Positions 1 through 7,870 of a stretch of DNA of 35,260 bases are shown piece by piece (position 1 is the first letter of the stretch; the number at the start of each line of letters is the position of its first letter). A program made the translations under genes and the position numbers. The stretch comes from Bacteroidales bacterium. Lineage in GTDB: Bacteria; Bacteroidota; Bacteroidia; Bacteroidales; Bacteroidaceae. The stretch is from NCBI GenBank assembly GCA_018064685.1, contig JAGHUS010000161.1, positions 1 through 35,260 of the forward strand, read 5' to 3'. The notes below the pieces were generated by a model that was not told the origin of the DNA, did not search any database, and saw only the letters and a program-made list of their open reading frames with translations.

Positions 1-320
1 TGGGCGCTGAGTTAATTCATAATTCATAATTCATAATTGGGCACTGAGTTAATTCATAATGCATAATTATGCTGCGCGATGACCTCACTCCGCTTATACT
101 CCTCACCCTCGGTGAGTTAGAGGCGGCTTTTAGTTCATAATTATGCTGGCGCGATGACCTCACCCAGCTTAGAATTCTCCCCTTGGGGAGTTAGAGGCGG
201 TTTTTAGTTCATAATTATGTTGGCGCAATGAACTGTTCATTGTTTACCGTTCATCACTCATTATTAATTATTTCAGCTTTTTCCCATTCTGCTCCCCCCT
301 AAAGGGGGGCGGGGGAGGGT
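1..320. repeat. Composite intergenic repeat cluster, no gene
   Basis: No convincing gene lies in this first 329 bases. It opens with AT-rich arrays of the 7-bp unit aattcat (about 14-38 and 49-68). Two near-tandem copies of a module of about 74-85 bp follow (about 48-132 and 133-206), plus the start of a third (207-230). Each module runs from ttcataattatg through a GCGCGATGACCTCAC stretch to a palindrome, then gttagaggcgg and a short T run. The second module holds the exact palindrome CTCCCCTTGGGGAG at 177-190. A further GC palindrome (about 292-309) lies just downstream of rsmD, which is on the minus strand, and might act as a terminator-like hairpin, though no clean U-tract follows. Confidence 0.85.
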
Positions 321-329
321 CTGTGTCTC

Positions 330-863
330 TTACCTAAAGAAAGAGAAGTTTACGCTGCCCCAGGAGCGGTGCTCGAGGAAACGGGGGTGGCCAGAGAAAT
401 CGTTTGTCTTGCCGTGCTCCAGTACGAGGATTCCTCCCTCTTTCAGCAGGTTGCGGTCAAGGATGATGTCGGGAATCTCGTCTATGTTCTCCAGCTGATA
501 GGGTGGGTCGGCAAAGATGATGTCGAACTGCTCGTTGCAGCGCGACAGATACTTGAATACGTCGCCGCAGATGGCGATGCCGTTCTCGTCGCCCAACTTC
601 TCCAAGAAACCTTTGATGAAACTGTGGTGCAGACGGTCCTTCTCAATACTTATTACGCGGCTACAACCACGTGACAGCAGTTCGAGTGTGATGCTGCCCG
701 TACCGGAGAAGAGGTCGAGAGCCAAGGGCTCTTCGTCCCAGTCTATGTAGCCGTTCAGTACGTTGAACACGTTCTCCTTGGCAAAGTCCGTGGTGGGACG
801 TGCCTTAAAAGAACGAGGCACATCGAAGTGCCTCCCTTTGTATTTTCCTGTTATTACTCGCAT
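330..863 (-). CDS. rsmD: 16S rRNA (guanine(966)-N(2))-methyltransferase RsmD
   Basis: This 177-residue cytoplasmic enzyme should transfer a methyl group from S-adenosylmethionine to N2 of G966 in 16S rRNA during small-subunit assembly. The sequence is a compact Rossmann methyltransferase. It starts MRVITGKYKGR, typical of RsmD, has the SAM-binding motif DLFSGTGS at residues 50-57, an acidic motif at about ISIEKD 71-76, and the catalytic DPPY at 119-122. Length fits the family. It is the last gene of a minus-strand group after the DUF3822 gene, but a 214-bp repeat-filled gap separates them, so co-transcription is uncertain. Repeat clusters flank it on both sides in opposite orientations. Confidence 0.95.
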   Translation of the reverse strand: MRVITGKYKGRHFDVPRSFKARPTTDFAKENVFNVLNGYIDWDEEPLALDLFSGTGSITLELLSRGCSRVISIEKDRLHHSFIKGFLEKLGDENGIAICGDVFKYLSRCNEQFDIIFADPPYQLENIDEIPDIILDRNLLKEGGILVLEHGKTNDFSGHPRFLEHRSWGSVNFSFFR

Positions 864-892
864 GTGAATTGTTGTCCTTCAAAAAGAGTGAA

Positions 893-1076
893 AGGCATCT
901 TACCAGCCTAATTATAGCCCCCTTTAACTCCCAGAGGAGAGAATTTTAAGCCGGATTAGGGCATTGCGCCAGCCTAATTATAGGCCCCTTCAACTCCCCC
1001 AAGGAGGAGGACTCGAAGCTGGGGAAGGCATTGCGCTAGCCTAATTGTGAATTATGAATTGTGAATTATGAACTAG
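893..1076. repeat. Composite repeat cluster, inverted relative to 1-240
   Basis: Two consecutive modules of about 65-72 bp fill the spacer between rsmD and the DUF3822 gene. Each runs from a CCCCTTtAACTCCC-type palindrome through aagcTGGg and GGGCATTGCGCC to AGCCTAATTATAG or AGCCTAATTGTG. The second ends in an AT-rich tail of alternating gaattat and gaattgt. This is the reverse complement of the module order at 1-240, so rsmD sits between inverted copies. The conserved linker gcgccagcctaattat recurs before thyA, and in truncated form inside the RNA methyltransferase gene at 21870. Confidence 0.85.
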
Positions 1077-1077
1077 C

Positions 1078-1839
1078 CTACAGGTGTGCCAGATCGATGG
1101 TCTCCATCATCTCGACGTGCTGCAGATAGGCCTTGGCCTCTTCTGTCAGTTTCTTGGTCGGTTCGGGGTCGCCACCTATAAAGCAGATGTTGTTGTACAC
1201 GTCAAGGCCCAGTTCCTTCCATACCGATAGAAGGTAGAAGAGGGCGTTCTGTTCTTGGTCGACCATGAAACTGTTGGCGAAAAGCAACTTGTCCTGGAAG
1301 ATGGAGAACAAGAAGAGTTGCCTGTTCTGCACGTATGCAAACAATGGGCGTGTGGAGGGAACTCGATTGTTGCAGAACTGTGTGGTGCGTGTCAGCACCA
1401 TGGCGTATGAGTTGGTGAAGGTGGCTTCGGGGTAGAACTCCAGCACGGTGTCGCAGATGTCCTTTGGCACGGTGAATGCCTCCACAACCTCAATCTGTGG
1501 TATTACGGTGTAGCATACCTTGTTAGCCTCGATGTCTACGTTGTCGAATATCAGTTTGTAGTACTGCTGCAGGTTCTCGCGGCTGAATTCGTCGATGGGT
1601 ATGCATGTCGAGTCGCTATCGATGACTACGCGTACATTATTATATGTATGGCGTGTGATGCTCGGTCGTACCAACATCTTCGATAGTGTGCGGCTCATGG
1701 TTTCGTCTTCGCGCTTAGCGAAATCCTCACGGTGCATAAGGTCACCGGAGAAGGCTTCCGTGACAAAAAACGAAAATCCATCCGCAGTGATGCGGATGGA
1801 TAGATTATATTGGAGTTGATTATTCCCAGTTACCGGCAT
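1078..1839 (-). CDS. DUF3822 family protein
   Basis: This 253-residue cytoplasmic protein resembles the DUF3822 family of Bacteroidetes, whose role is not established. The N-terminal block NLSIRITADGFSFFV is the recognisable part. A later stretch (FIGGDPE, near the C-terminus) resembles a nucleotide-binding or ASKHA-like turn, which fits suggestions of an actin-like fold; that is inference. The longer reading frame would begin with TTG, so the ATG at 1839 was chosen. It overlaps the 3' end of the upstream gene by about 20 bp, which supports translational coupling. DUF3822 genes often sit beside rsmD in this phylum, as here. There is no signal peptide or membrane segment. Confidence 0.8.
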   Translation of the reverse strand: MPVTGNNQLQYNLSIRITADGFSFFVTEAFSGDLMHREDFAKREDETMSRTLSKMLVRPSITRHTYNNVRVVIDSDSTCIPIDEFSRENLQQYYKLIFDNVDIEANKVCYTVIPQIEVVEAFTVPKDICDTVLEFYPEATFTNSYAMVLTRTTQFCNNRVPSTRPLFAYVQNRQLFLFSIFQDKLLFANSFMVDQEQNALFYLLSVWKELGLDVYNNICFIGGDPEPTKKLTEEAKAYLQHVEMMETIDLAHL

Positions 1840-2626
1840 TATTGTTCCAGTTTGTGAGGTCACCAATCTTCAGACCGGGGAAGTTACCGCGCTCTTCCTC
1901 GTACTGTACCAGATTCTTGCGCTTGTTGTTGGCAGTACCCTTCTCCTTTGACAAGAATGTGTTGTAGTGAGCCTCGCACTGCATTGCGTAGTACATGGGC
2001 ACCTTCATCTTGAAGTGAACATCGGCGCGCATCTCAAACTCCTTCAACTGGCCGTCCTCCTCGTCAGAGAAGGGGATGTAGCGAAGTGAGTCAACAGGAT
2101 AGTCGGCACGGCCCAGGATGGTCTGGATGGGGTTCTCGGCCCAGATGGTATCGCACCATACACCGGGGAGGTCTTCGCCCTTCAGCTGCTCGCGGATGGC
2201 GTCGTCGCTCATGCCGCTCTGACGGAGCTGCCAGATGTGGTTAGCTACCTTAGCGTCGGTCCAACCCTTACGCTGTGCGCCTTCCTGAATGTAACCCTCC
2301 TTCACGATCTTCTCGGGGTAGCGGGCGGTCTTCAAGAAGTCAATCAGGATGTCGAAGCTCTCAGCATAGCAGCCAAAGTTGGCAGTCTTCATTTCGGGTT
2401 CTGCACCATCTGTTGCACCCTCCTCGTCGTAGTAGATGAGAGTGGTGTCGTGTAACTCCTTGTAGGCTTCCTGGGCCTTCTTGATGTCAAGCAAGCGCGC
2501 AATGACCACTTTTTTGCGTGCGTCAATCTGTGCGTCAACCTCCTGGTCGTCAACGATACTTCCTACGCAAATCCATGCCAAAGCACATGCGCAGAGGAAT
2601 AAAATCGCATTAATTACTTTTTTCAT
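1820..2626 (-). CDS. Membrane-anchored hypothetical protein
   Basis: I do not recognise a named family with certainty. The 268-residue product starts with a short basic segment and one hydrophobic helix (residues about 4-25), followed by a charged helical stretch (about 28-60, QIDARKKVVIARLLDIKKAQ), and is otherwise soluble, so it is probably anchored in the inner membrane with its bulk in the periplasm. The anchor plus amphipathic helix is superficially pilin-like, but no prepilin peptidase site is visible. Its 3' end overlaps the DUF3822 start. A Bacteroidetes -7 element lies just upstream, so it probably heads this minus-strand group. Confidence 0.8.
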   Translation of the reverse strand: MKKVINAILFLCACALAWICVGSIVDDQEVDAQIDARKKVVIARLLDIKKAQEAYKELHDTTLIYYDEEGATDGAEPEMKTANFGCYAESFDILIDFLKTARYPEKIVKEGYIQEGAQRKGWTDAKVANHIWQLRQSGMSDDAIREQLKGEDLPGVWCDTIWAENPIQTILGRADYPVDSLRYIPFSDEEDGQLKEFEMRADVHFKMKVPMYYAMQCEAHYNTFLSKEKGTANNKRKNLVQYEEERGNFPGLKIGDLTNWNNNAGNWE

Positions 2627-2662
2627 GATGTTATTTTGATTTTTTTATTTATATTCGCAACG

Positions 2663-2670
2663 CAAAAATA
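2663..2670 (-). promoter_or_regulatory. Putative Bacteroidetes -7 element for the hypothetical gene
   Basis: The minus strand reads TATTTTTG, matching TAnnTTTG, 37 bp upstream of the start at 2626 in an AT-rich divergent spacer. No good TTTG is seen at -33, so the call rests on the -7 box and its position. Confidence 0.5.
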
Positions 2671-2721
2671 AGATAAATAATTTTAATAAATGATTTTCGA
2701 GGCAATTTTTTGATAAAAAAA

Positions 2722-4302
2722 ATGGTAAATAACCCTTTGCAAGCCCTAATTGAACAAAAATTTGCATTAAAACCCACCGACGAACAGTCAAAGGCGGTTG
2801 AAATGTTTGTCGATTTCTGTGTGTCCAGACACCCAGATACACTCTTTCTGCTGACGGGTTATGCCGGAACGGGAAAGACCACTTTGGTGGGTGCCATCGT
2901 GAAGGCGATGCTCGAGATGAAGCAACGTGTCGTGCTCCTTGCTCCCACTGGTCGTGCAGCAAAAGTGTTCTCTCTGCATGCCGACATGCCGGCCTCCACC
3001 ATTCACCGCCGCATCTATCGCGAGACGATGGGAGTGGAGATTCGTCAGGAGGCCATCGATGCTGCCGACGATACTTCGCTCGATGCATCGACGACTTCCA
3101 CCTTCGCACGCAATGCATCAACTTATTCGCTTAATCCTGGTAAGCTGAACCATCAGACGCTCTTCATCGTCGATGAGGCTTCGATGATAGCCAACGAAGG
3201 ACTGTCGGGCGGTATGTTCGGCACCGGCCGACTGCTCGACGACCTTATACAGTTTGTCTATGGTGGCGAGAACTGCCGACTGATGCTGATTGGCGACTCG
3301 GCCCAGCTGCCGCCGGTGGGCGAGGAACAGAGTCCGGCCCTCTCGCCCGAGGCTCTCGCAGGCTATGGCCTTCAGGTCATGCACAGTCATCTCACCGAGG
3401 TGGTGCGTCAGGCACACGAATCGGGCATACTGTGGAACGCCACCATGCTGCGCAATCTCATCCATACCGACGATATGTTCCAGTTTCCGCGTCTCAACGT
3501 GGCTCCTTTTGCCGATATAGAGGTGGTGATGGGCAATGAACTGATCGAGTGTCTGGAAGACAGCTACTATCATGTGGGACAGGACGAGACCATCGTGGTG
3601 ACTCGCAGCAACAAACGGGCCAATATCTTCAATCTTGGCATTCGTGGGCGCATCCTTGGCTACGAGGAAGAGCTGAGCAGTGGTGAGCAGGTCATTGTGG
3701 TGAAGAACAATTATTTCTGGCTGAAGGACCATTCGGCTGGTCAGTCAGTGCCCTCAGGCACAAAGGCGCAAACCGCATCTTCCGTCTCGCCCGCTGCTGC
3801 TCCTTCCCCCTCTTCAGCTCCCTCCTTTCTGGCCAATGGCGATCTGGCCGTGGTGCGGCGTTTCCGCAACGAACGTTCGCAGTATGGATTCCGTTTTGCC
3901 GATGCCATACTGGAATTGCCCGACTACGACAATATGGAGGTGGAATGCACGTTGCTGCTTGATGTGCTGCAGGCCGAGGCTCCGGCCCTCACGGTGCAGC
4001 AGCAAGATCAGCTGTTCAATGCCGTGTGGGAGGACTATCCCGACATTACCAATCGTCGTACGCGCATGCAACGCATACGCGATGACATCTATTATAATGC
4101 CCTGCAGGTGAAGTATGCCTATGCCGTGACTTGCCACAAGGCGCAGGGCGGACAGTGGGCGCATGTCTATATCGACCAGGGTTACATCACCGAGGATATG
4201 CTTACGCCCGACTATTTCCGCTGGCTCTACACCGCCATCACGCGTGCCACCGAGAAGGTCTATCTCATCAATTGGCCTAAGGCTCAGCTGACAGAGAAGT
4301 AA
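2722..4302 (+). CDS. RecD-like ATP-dependent DNA helicase (SF1B, UvrD-like C-terminus)
   Basis: This protein of about 526 residues should be an ATP-driven DNA helicase of the RecD/Pif1-like SF1 group, acting in DNA repair or recombination. Walker A (GYAGTGKTT) lies at residues about 46-54, motif II (VDEAS) follows, a Q-motif-like region precedes, and the C-terminus has motif V-like VTCHKAQGGQW and motif VI-like YTAITRATEKV. The longer frame opens with TTG at 2710, so the ATG at 2722 was preferred. No RecB or RecC partner is adjacent. A low-complexity Pro/Ala/Ser segment (about residues 338-371) interrupts the region between the helicase motifs and looks like an insertion. A hairpin terminator follows downstream. 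Confidence 0.9.
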   Translation: MVNNPLQALIEQKFALKPTDEQSKAVEMFVDFCVSRHPDTLFLLTGYAGTGKTTLVGAIVKAMLEMKQRVVLLAPTGRAAKVFSLHADMPASTIHRRIYRETMGVEIRQEAIDAADDTSLDASTTSTFARNASTYSLNPGKLNHQTLFIVDEASMIANEGLSGGMFGTGRLLDDLIQFVYGGENCRLMLIGDSAQLPPVGEEQSPALSPEALAGYGLQVMHSHLTEVVRQAHESGILWNATMLRNLIHTDDMFQFPRLNVAPFADIEVVMGNELIECLEDSYYHVGQDETIVVTRSNKRANIFNLGIRGRILGYEEELSSGEQVIVVKNNYFWLKDHSAGQSVPSGTKAQTASSVSPAAAPSPSSAPSFLANGDLAVVRRFRNERSQYGFRFADAILELPDYDNMEVECTLLLDVLQAEAPALTVQQQDQLFNAVWEDYPDITNRRTRMQRIRDDIYYNALQVKYAYAVTCHKAQGGQWAHVYIDQGYITEDMLTPDYFRWLYTAITRATEKVYLINWPKAQLTEK

Positions 4303-4378
4303 GGCTGAAGTGTGTTCTTCTTCGGGTTGTAAGGACGCGAATATACTGCCTATTCAATGCTTTTTGTGAATTCTGGGC

Positions 4379-4462
4379 GTTTAGCAGCTGTTAAACGTGT
4401 GTTTAGCAGCTGCCGTACACGTGTTTAGCAGTTGTTAAACGTGTGTTTAGCAGCTGCCGTGC
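4379..4462. repeat. Tandem 22-bp palindromic repeat, about four copies
   Basis: Units begin at 4379, 4401, 4423 and 4445, each starting GTTTAGCAGCTG or GTTTAGCAGTTG. Two unit types alternate: units 1 and 3 end in TTAAACGTGT, units 2 and 4 in CCGT. The first type is a near-palindrome (GTTTAGCAGCTGTTAAAC), so each can form a short hairpin or be a protein-binding dyad. Confidence 0.9.
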
Positions 4463-4471
4463 AATGAAATC

Positions 4472-4510
4472 CCGTAGCATGATTTACCTATTTCATGCTG
4501 CGGTTTTATC
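4472..4510 (+). terminator. Rho-independent terminator after the helicase gene
   Basis: An 11-bp stem (CCGTAGCATGA at 4472-4482 with TCATGCTGCGG at 4493-4503, one G-T pair) with a 10-base loop is followed by TTTTATCT. It lies about 170 bp past the helicase stop. Confidence 0.65.
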
Positions 4511-4594
4511 TAAATCCCGTAGCGTCTTTTCAAGAATCTTGCTATGGCTTCTGCAGATGCTCCCCACGTGTCTTAGCCGTTCTTGCTACGACAA

Positions 4595-4636
4595 CAAAAA
4601 ATCCTGCAGCGGGAATCTTGGTGTACCACTGCAGGA
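4595..4636 (-). terminator. Rho-independent terminator of alaS
   Basis: On the minus strand a perfect 8-bp stem (TCCTGCAG with CTGCAGGA, positions 4602-4609 and 4629-4636) is followed by TTTTTTG. It begins about 35 bp past the alaS stop. The loop is fairly long at 19 bases. Confidence 0.65.
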
Positions 4637-4671
4637 CGATTGGGTATGACTATGTGTCTCGTTGCTCTTGC

Positions 4672-7290
4672 TTATGCTGTAAGTATCTCGATGAGCTTGT
4701 CGACAGCGGCCGAGATGCCCTCGACATTCTTGCCACCGGCGGTAGCGAAGTGGGGCTGGCCGCCGCCGCCACCCTGGATGAGCTTGGCAGCCTCGCGGAT
4801 GTTCTTGCCGATGTTGACGCCCTGAGCCACAACGCTGTCGGTAGCGATGGCGGTGAGAAGGGGCTTGTTGTCAAATACCGAACCGATGACAACCAGCGAG
4901 TTCTCAACCTCGCCCTTCAGCTGGAAGGCGAGATCCTTCACCACGTCGGCGGGCATGGGTGCTATAGCCTTCAGCACCTTGATGCCGTTTATCTCCTTAG
5001 CCTCGGCAATCATGCTCTTCTTGATGCCGGCAGCCTTCTCGCGAACGAGTGCATCGAGCTGGTTCTTCAGGGCTGCATTCTCGTTGAGTGTCTTCTGGAT
5101 AGCCACCTTGGCATCGGGCGCATTGTTCAGGATTGTGCGAAGTTCGTTGGCGGTATCGATCATAGTGTAGAGCAGGTCCTCGACCTTGGCGCCCGTGATG
5201 GCCTCGATACGACGCACACCAGCAGCCACGCTGCTCTCGCTCATGATCTTGACCATACCGATGCGACCGGTTGACTTGGCGTGGCAACCGCCACAGAACT
5301 CAACGCTGTCGCCGAACTGCACGACGCGAACACGGTCGCCATACTTCTCGCCGAACAGGGCGATGGCGCCCAGCTTCTTGGCCTCCTCGATGGGTACATC
5401 GCGGTGGTCCTGAAGGGGAATGTCCTGACGAATCTTGTCGTTGACAAGGCGCTCTACCTCACGAATCTGCTCGTCGGTAACCTTCTGGAAGTGAGAGAAG
5501 TCGAAGCGCAAGCCTTCGGGAGTGACGAGCGAACCCTTCTGCTCGACGTGCTCGCCCAGCACCTGACGCAGAGCCTGGTCGAGGAGGTGGGTACAAGAGT
5601 GGTTGGCCTCGCTGGCATGACGCTTGTCCTCGTCCACGCAAGCCATGAACTCGGCAGCGGGATTCTTGGGGAGTGTCTTGGTGATATGTACAGCCAGATT
5701 GTTCTCGTTCTTGGTGTCGATGATCTCGATGGTCTCCTCGCCATTGACCAGCACACCGCAGTCGCCAACCTGACCACCCTTCTCGGCATAGAAAGGAGTC
5801 TTGTTGAGTACCAGCTGATAGTAGGTCTGCTTCTTCTGGGTGACCTGACGATAGCGCAGGATGCGGCAAGAGTATTCGGTGAAGTCCCAGCCGACAAATT
5901 CCGACTCTACACCTTCTGTCACCTCAACCCAGTCGCCATTCTCTACGGCTGCAGCGTTGCGTGCGCGAGCCTTCTGCTTCTGCATCTCCACGTCGAAGCC
6001 TGCCTCGTCGACGGTCATGCCGTTCTCGCGGCAGATCAGTTCGGTGAGGTCGAGGGGGAAGCCGTAGGTGTCGAACAGGGTGAATGCCTTGTCGCCGGCA
6101 ATCTCTGTCTTGCCGGCAGCCTTGGTCTCCTCGATGACGCCGTTCAAGAGGCGGATGCCATTCTCCAGTGTGCGGAGGAATGAGTCCTCCTCCTCCTTCA
6201 TCACCTTCATGATGAGGTCCTTCTGTGCGGGCAGTTCGGGGAAAGCCTCGCCCATCTCCTGGATGAGGGTGGGGACGAGAGCATACATGAATGCCTGCTT
6301 CTGACCGAGGAAGGTGTAGCCATAGCGTACGGCACGGCGGAGGATACGACGGATGACGTAACCGGCCTTGGCGTTGCTGGGCAGCTGGCCGTCGGCAATA
6401 GAGAAGGCGATGGCGCGGAGGTGGTCGACGATGACACGTAGTGCGATGTCAGTCTTCTCGTCCTCGCCGTACTTCACGCCAGCCATGTCGCCCATAGCCT
6501 TGATGAGGGGCTGGAAGACGTCGGTGTCGTAGTTAGAGTGCTTGCCCTGGATGGCACGAACGAGACGCTCGAAGCCCATACCAGTATCGATGACGTTCAT
6601 GCCCAGAGGCTCCAGATGGCCGTCGGCCTTGCGCTCGTACTGCATGAACACGATGTTCCAGATCTCGATGACCTGTGGGTCGTCCTGGTTCACCAACTCA
6701 CGTCCGGGCACCTTGGCCTTCTCCTCGGGTGTACGGCTGTCGAGGTGAATCTCCGAACAGGGACCGCATGGGCCGGTATCGCCCATCTCCCAGAAGTTAT
6801 CGTGCTTGTTGCCGTTGATGATGTGGTCGGCGGGCACGTGCTTCAGCCAGAAACCTGCAGCCTCGTCATCGCGCTTCAGGTTCTCCTTCTCATCACCCTC
6901 GAAGACGGTGACGTAGAGGTCCTTGGGGTCGAGCTTCAGTACGTCTACGAGATACTCCCAAGCCATGTCGATGGCGCCCTCCTTGAAGTAGTCGCCAAAC
7001 GACCAGTTGCCGAGCATCTCGAACATGGTGTGGTGGTAGGTGTCGTGACCAACCTCCTCGAGGTCGTTGTGCTTACCGCTCACGCGCAGACACTTTTGGG
7101 TGTCGGCACGGCGGCGAGGCTCTGGGTCACGGCTGCCCAGGATGATATCTTTCCACTGGTTCATACCAGCGTTGGTGAACATAAGTGTGGGGTCGTCCTT
7201 GATGACCATAGGTGCAGAAGGAACGATGGCGTGGTCTTTCGACTCGAAGAACTTCTTGAACGAGTCACGGATTTCTTTTGCTGTTAACAT
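4672..7290 (-). CDS. alaS: Alanyl-tRNA synthetase
   Basis: This 872-residue cytoplasmic enzyme charges tRNA-Ala with alanine and clears mischarged Ser or Gly. The N-terminal class II catalytic core shows MFTNAGM and the block [15 protein letters not shown]. The editing domain carries the zinc-site motifs HSCTH and CGGCH, and the C-Ala domain ends with [14 protein letters not shown]. Length is normal for the family. The reading frame extends upstream, but the ATG at 7290 gives the expected start [15 protein letters not shown]. It is transcribed divergently from the merR-like gene, with -7 elements for both within about 60 bp. A hairpin terminator follows. Confidence 0.98.
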   Translation of the reverse strand: MLTAKEIRDSFKKFFESKDHAIVPSAPMVIKDDPTLMFTNAGMNQWKDIILGSRDPEPRRRADTQKCLRVSGKHNDLEEVGHDTYHHTMFEMLGNWSFGDYFKEGAIDMAWEYLVDVLKLDPKDLYVTVFEGDEKENLKRDDEAAGFWLKHVPADHIINGNKHDNFWEMGDTGPCGPCSEIHLDSRTPEEKAKVPGRELVNQDDPQVIEIWNIVFMQYERKADGHLEPLGMNVIDTGMGFERLVRAIQGKHSNYDTDVFQPLIKAMGDMAGVKYGEDEKTDIALRVIVDHLRAIAFSIADGQLPSNAKAGYVIRRILRRAVRYGYTFLGQKQAFMYALVPTLIQEMGEAFPELPAQKDLIMKVMKEEEDSFLRTLENGIRLLNGVIEETKAAGKTEIAGDKAFTLFDTYGFPLDLTELICRENGMTVDEAGFDVEMQKQKARARNAAAVENGDWVEVTEGVESEFVGWDFTEYSCRILRYRQVTQKKQTYYQLVLNKTPFYAEKGGQVGDCGVLVNGEETIEIIDTKNENNLAVHITKTLPKNPAAEFMACVDEDKRHASEANHSCTHLLDQALRQVLGEHVEQKGSLVTPEGLRFDFSHFQKVTDEQIREVERLVNDKIRQDIPLQDHRDVPIEEAKKLGAIALFGEKYGDRVRVVQFGDSVEFCGGCHAKSTGRIGMVKIMSESSVAAGVRRIEAITGAKVEDLLYTMIDTANELRTILNNAPDAKVAIQKTLNENAALKNQLDALVREKAAGIKKSMIAEAKEINGIKVLKAIAPMPADVVKDLAFQLKGEVENSLVVIGSVFDNKPLLTAIATDSVVAQGVNIGKNIREAAKLIQGGGGGQPHFATAGGKNVEGISAAVDKLIEILTA

Positions 7291-7314
7291 AGTCGGATTG
7301 ATGAAAATTTTGTG

Positions 7315-7322
7315 CAAAATTA
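7315..7322 (-). promoter_or_regulatory. Putative -7 element for alaS
   Basis: The minus strand reads TAATTTTG, a match to TAnnTTTG, 25 bp upstream of the alaS ATG. No clear TTTG at -33. The leader would be very short. Confidence 0.5.
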
Positions 7323-7365
7323 CAAAAAAATATTGGTTCGGTATGTGCCATATTGAGATTTTTTG

Positions 7366-7373
7366 TACTTTTG
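7366..7373 (+). promoter_or_regulatory. Putative -7 element for the merR-like gene
   Basis: TACTTTTG matches TAnnTTTG and lies 31 bp upstream of the ATG at 7405. The -33 element is not obvious. Confidence 0.55.
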
Positions 7374-7404
7374 CAAGTAAATTGTTACTAATAAATAAGG
7401 TGTT

Positions 7405-7749
7405 ATGCCCTACATAGCCAATAAAGATACGAAAAAGTACTATGCCATTCACGAAGTGTCGGAGATGGTAGGGGTGAGCGAGACGTTGCTCCGCTATTGG
7501 GAGAAGGTGTTCCCAACTATCAATCCGAAGAAGAGTGGACGCAACATACGACAGTACACGAAGGAGGACATCGACGAGATTCGCTTGGTGTATAACCTGG
7601 TGAAGGTGCGTGGAATGAAGCTGGCCACTGCGCGTGATACGATAAAGAAGAATCGTGAGGGCGTGACGGGCGTGAGTGAGGTGATGCAGAAGTTGCTGGA
7701 TATTCGTGCCGAATTGGTTTCGATAAAAAAAGAACTGGATGAGATTTAA
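7405..7749 (+). CDS. MerR family transcriptional regulator (small)
   Basis: This 114-residue DNA-binding protein has an N-terminal MerR-type winged helix-turn-helix (about residues 12-75; motif [20 protein letters not shown], then [15 protein letters not shown]) and a short C-terminal helix (about 90-113) likely to form the dimer coiled coil. No effector-binding domain or metal-binding cysteines are present, so its signal cannot be read from the sequence. It is divergent from alaS, a pairing common in Bacteroidales from general knowledge. A terminator hairpin overlaps its own stop codon, so it is probably monocistronic. Confidence 0.9.
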   Translation: MPYIANKDTKKYYAIHEVSEMVGVSETLLRYWEKVFPTINPKKSGRNIRQYTKEDIDEIRLVYNLVKVRGMKLATARDTIKKNREGVTGVSEVMQKLLDIRAELVSIKKELDEI

Positions 7750-7766
7750 TCATCGAGTTCTTTTTT
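7725..7766 (+). terminator. Rho-independent terminator overlapping the merR-like stop codon
   Basis: A stem of GAACTGGATG (7732-7741) with CATCGAGTTC (7751-7760) has one G-G mismatch. It is preceded by an A run and followed by TTTTTTA. The gene's last codons form the left arm. Confidence 0.75.
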
Positions 7767-7774
7767 ATGGGGGT

Positions 7775-7830
7775 CAACGATTCAACTAGTCAACGAGTCA
7801 ACGAGTCAACAAGTCAACGAGTCAACGAGT
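7775..7830. repeat. Tandem 8-bp repeat CAACGAGT, seven units
   Basis: Seven consecutive 8-bp units (CAACGATT, CAACTAGT, then CAACGAGT with one CAACAAGT variant) lie between the merR-like terminator and the 3' end of rel. Both genes converge here, so no promoter function is suggested. Confidence 0.9.
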
Positions 7831-7870
7831 TCGCAGAATAGCTCTCAGGATGTTTTTTCCTTCGGTCCGT

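Larger units (their letters stand above)
4303..4671. other. Convergent intergenic region, no gene
   Basis: The 369 bases between the helicase and alaS converge from both sides and hold no supportable gene. Small plus-strand frames here (for example from 4443) have no recognisable features. The space contains a 22-bp tandem palindromic array (4379-4462), a plus-strand terminator hairpin (4472-4510) and a minus-strand alaS terminator (4595-4636). Confidence 0.8.

Noticed and set aside
1..320. CRISPR array
   Set aside because: The repeat units adjoin or differ in sequence and have no regular unique spacers; no cas genes are present.
4443..5274. Small plus-strand frames downstream of the helicase
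   Set aside because: They run through terminators and antisense alaS and carry no recognisable features.
5281..6183. Long plus-strand frame of 300 codons opposite alaS
   Set aside because: It is antisense to a fully conserved alaS, has a Leu/Val-rich composition typical of a mirrored frame, and shows no family motif.
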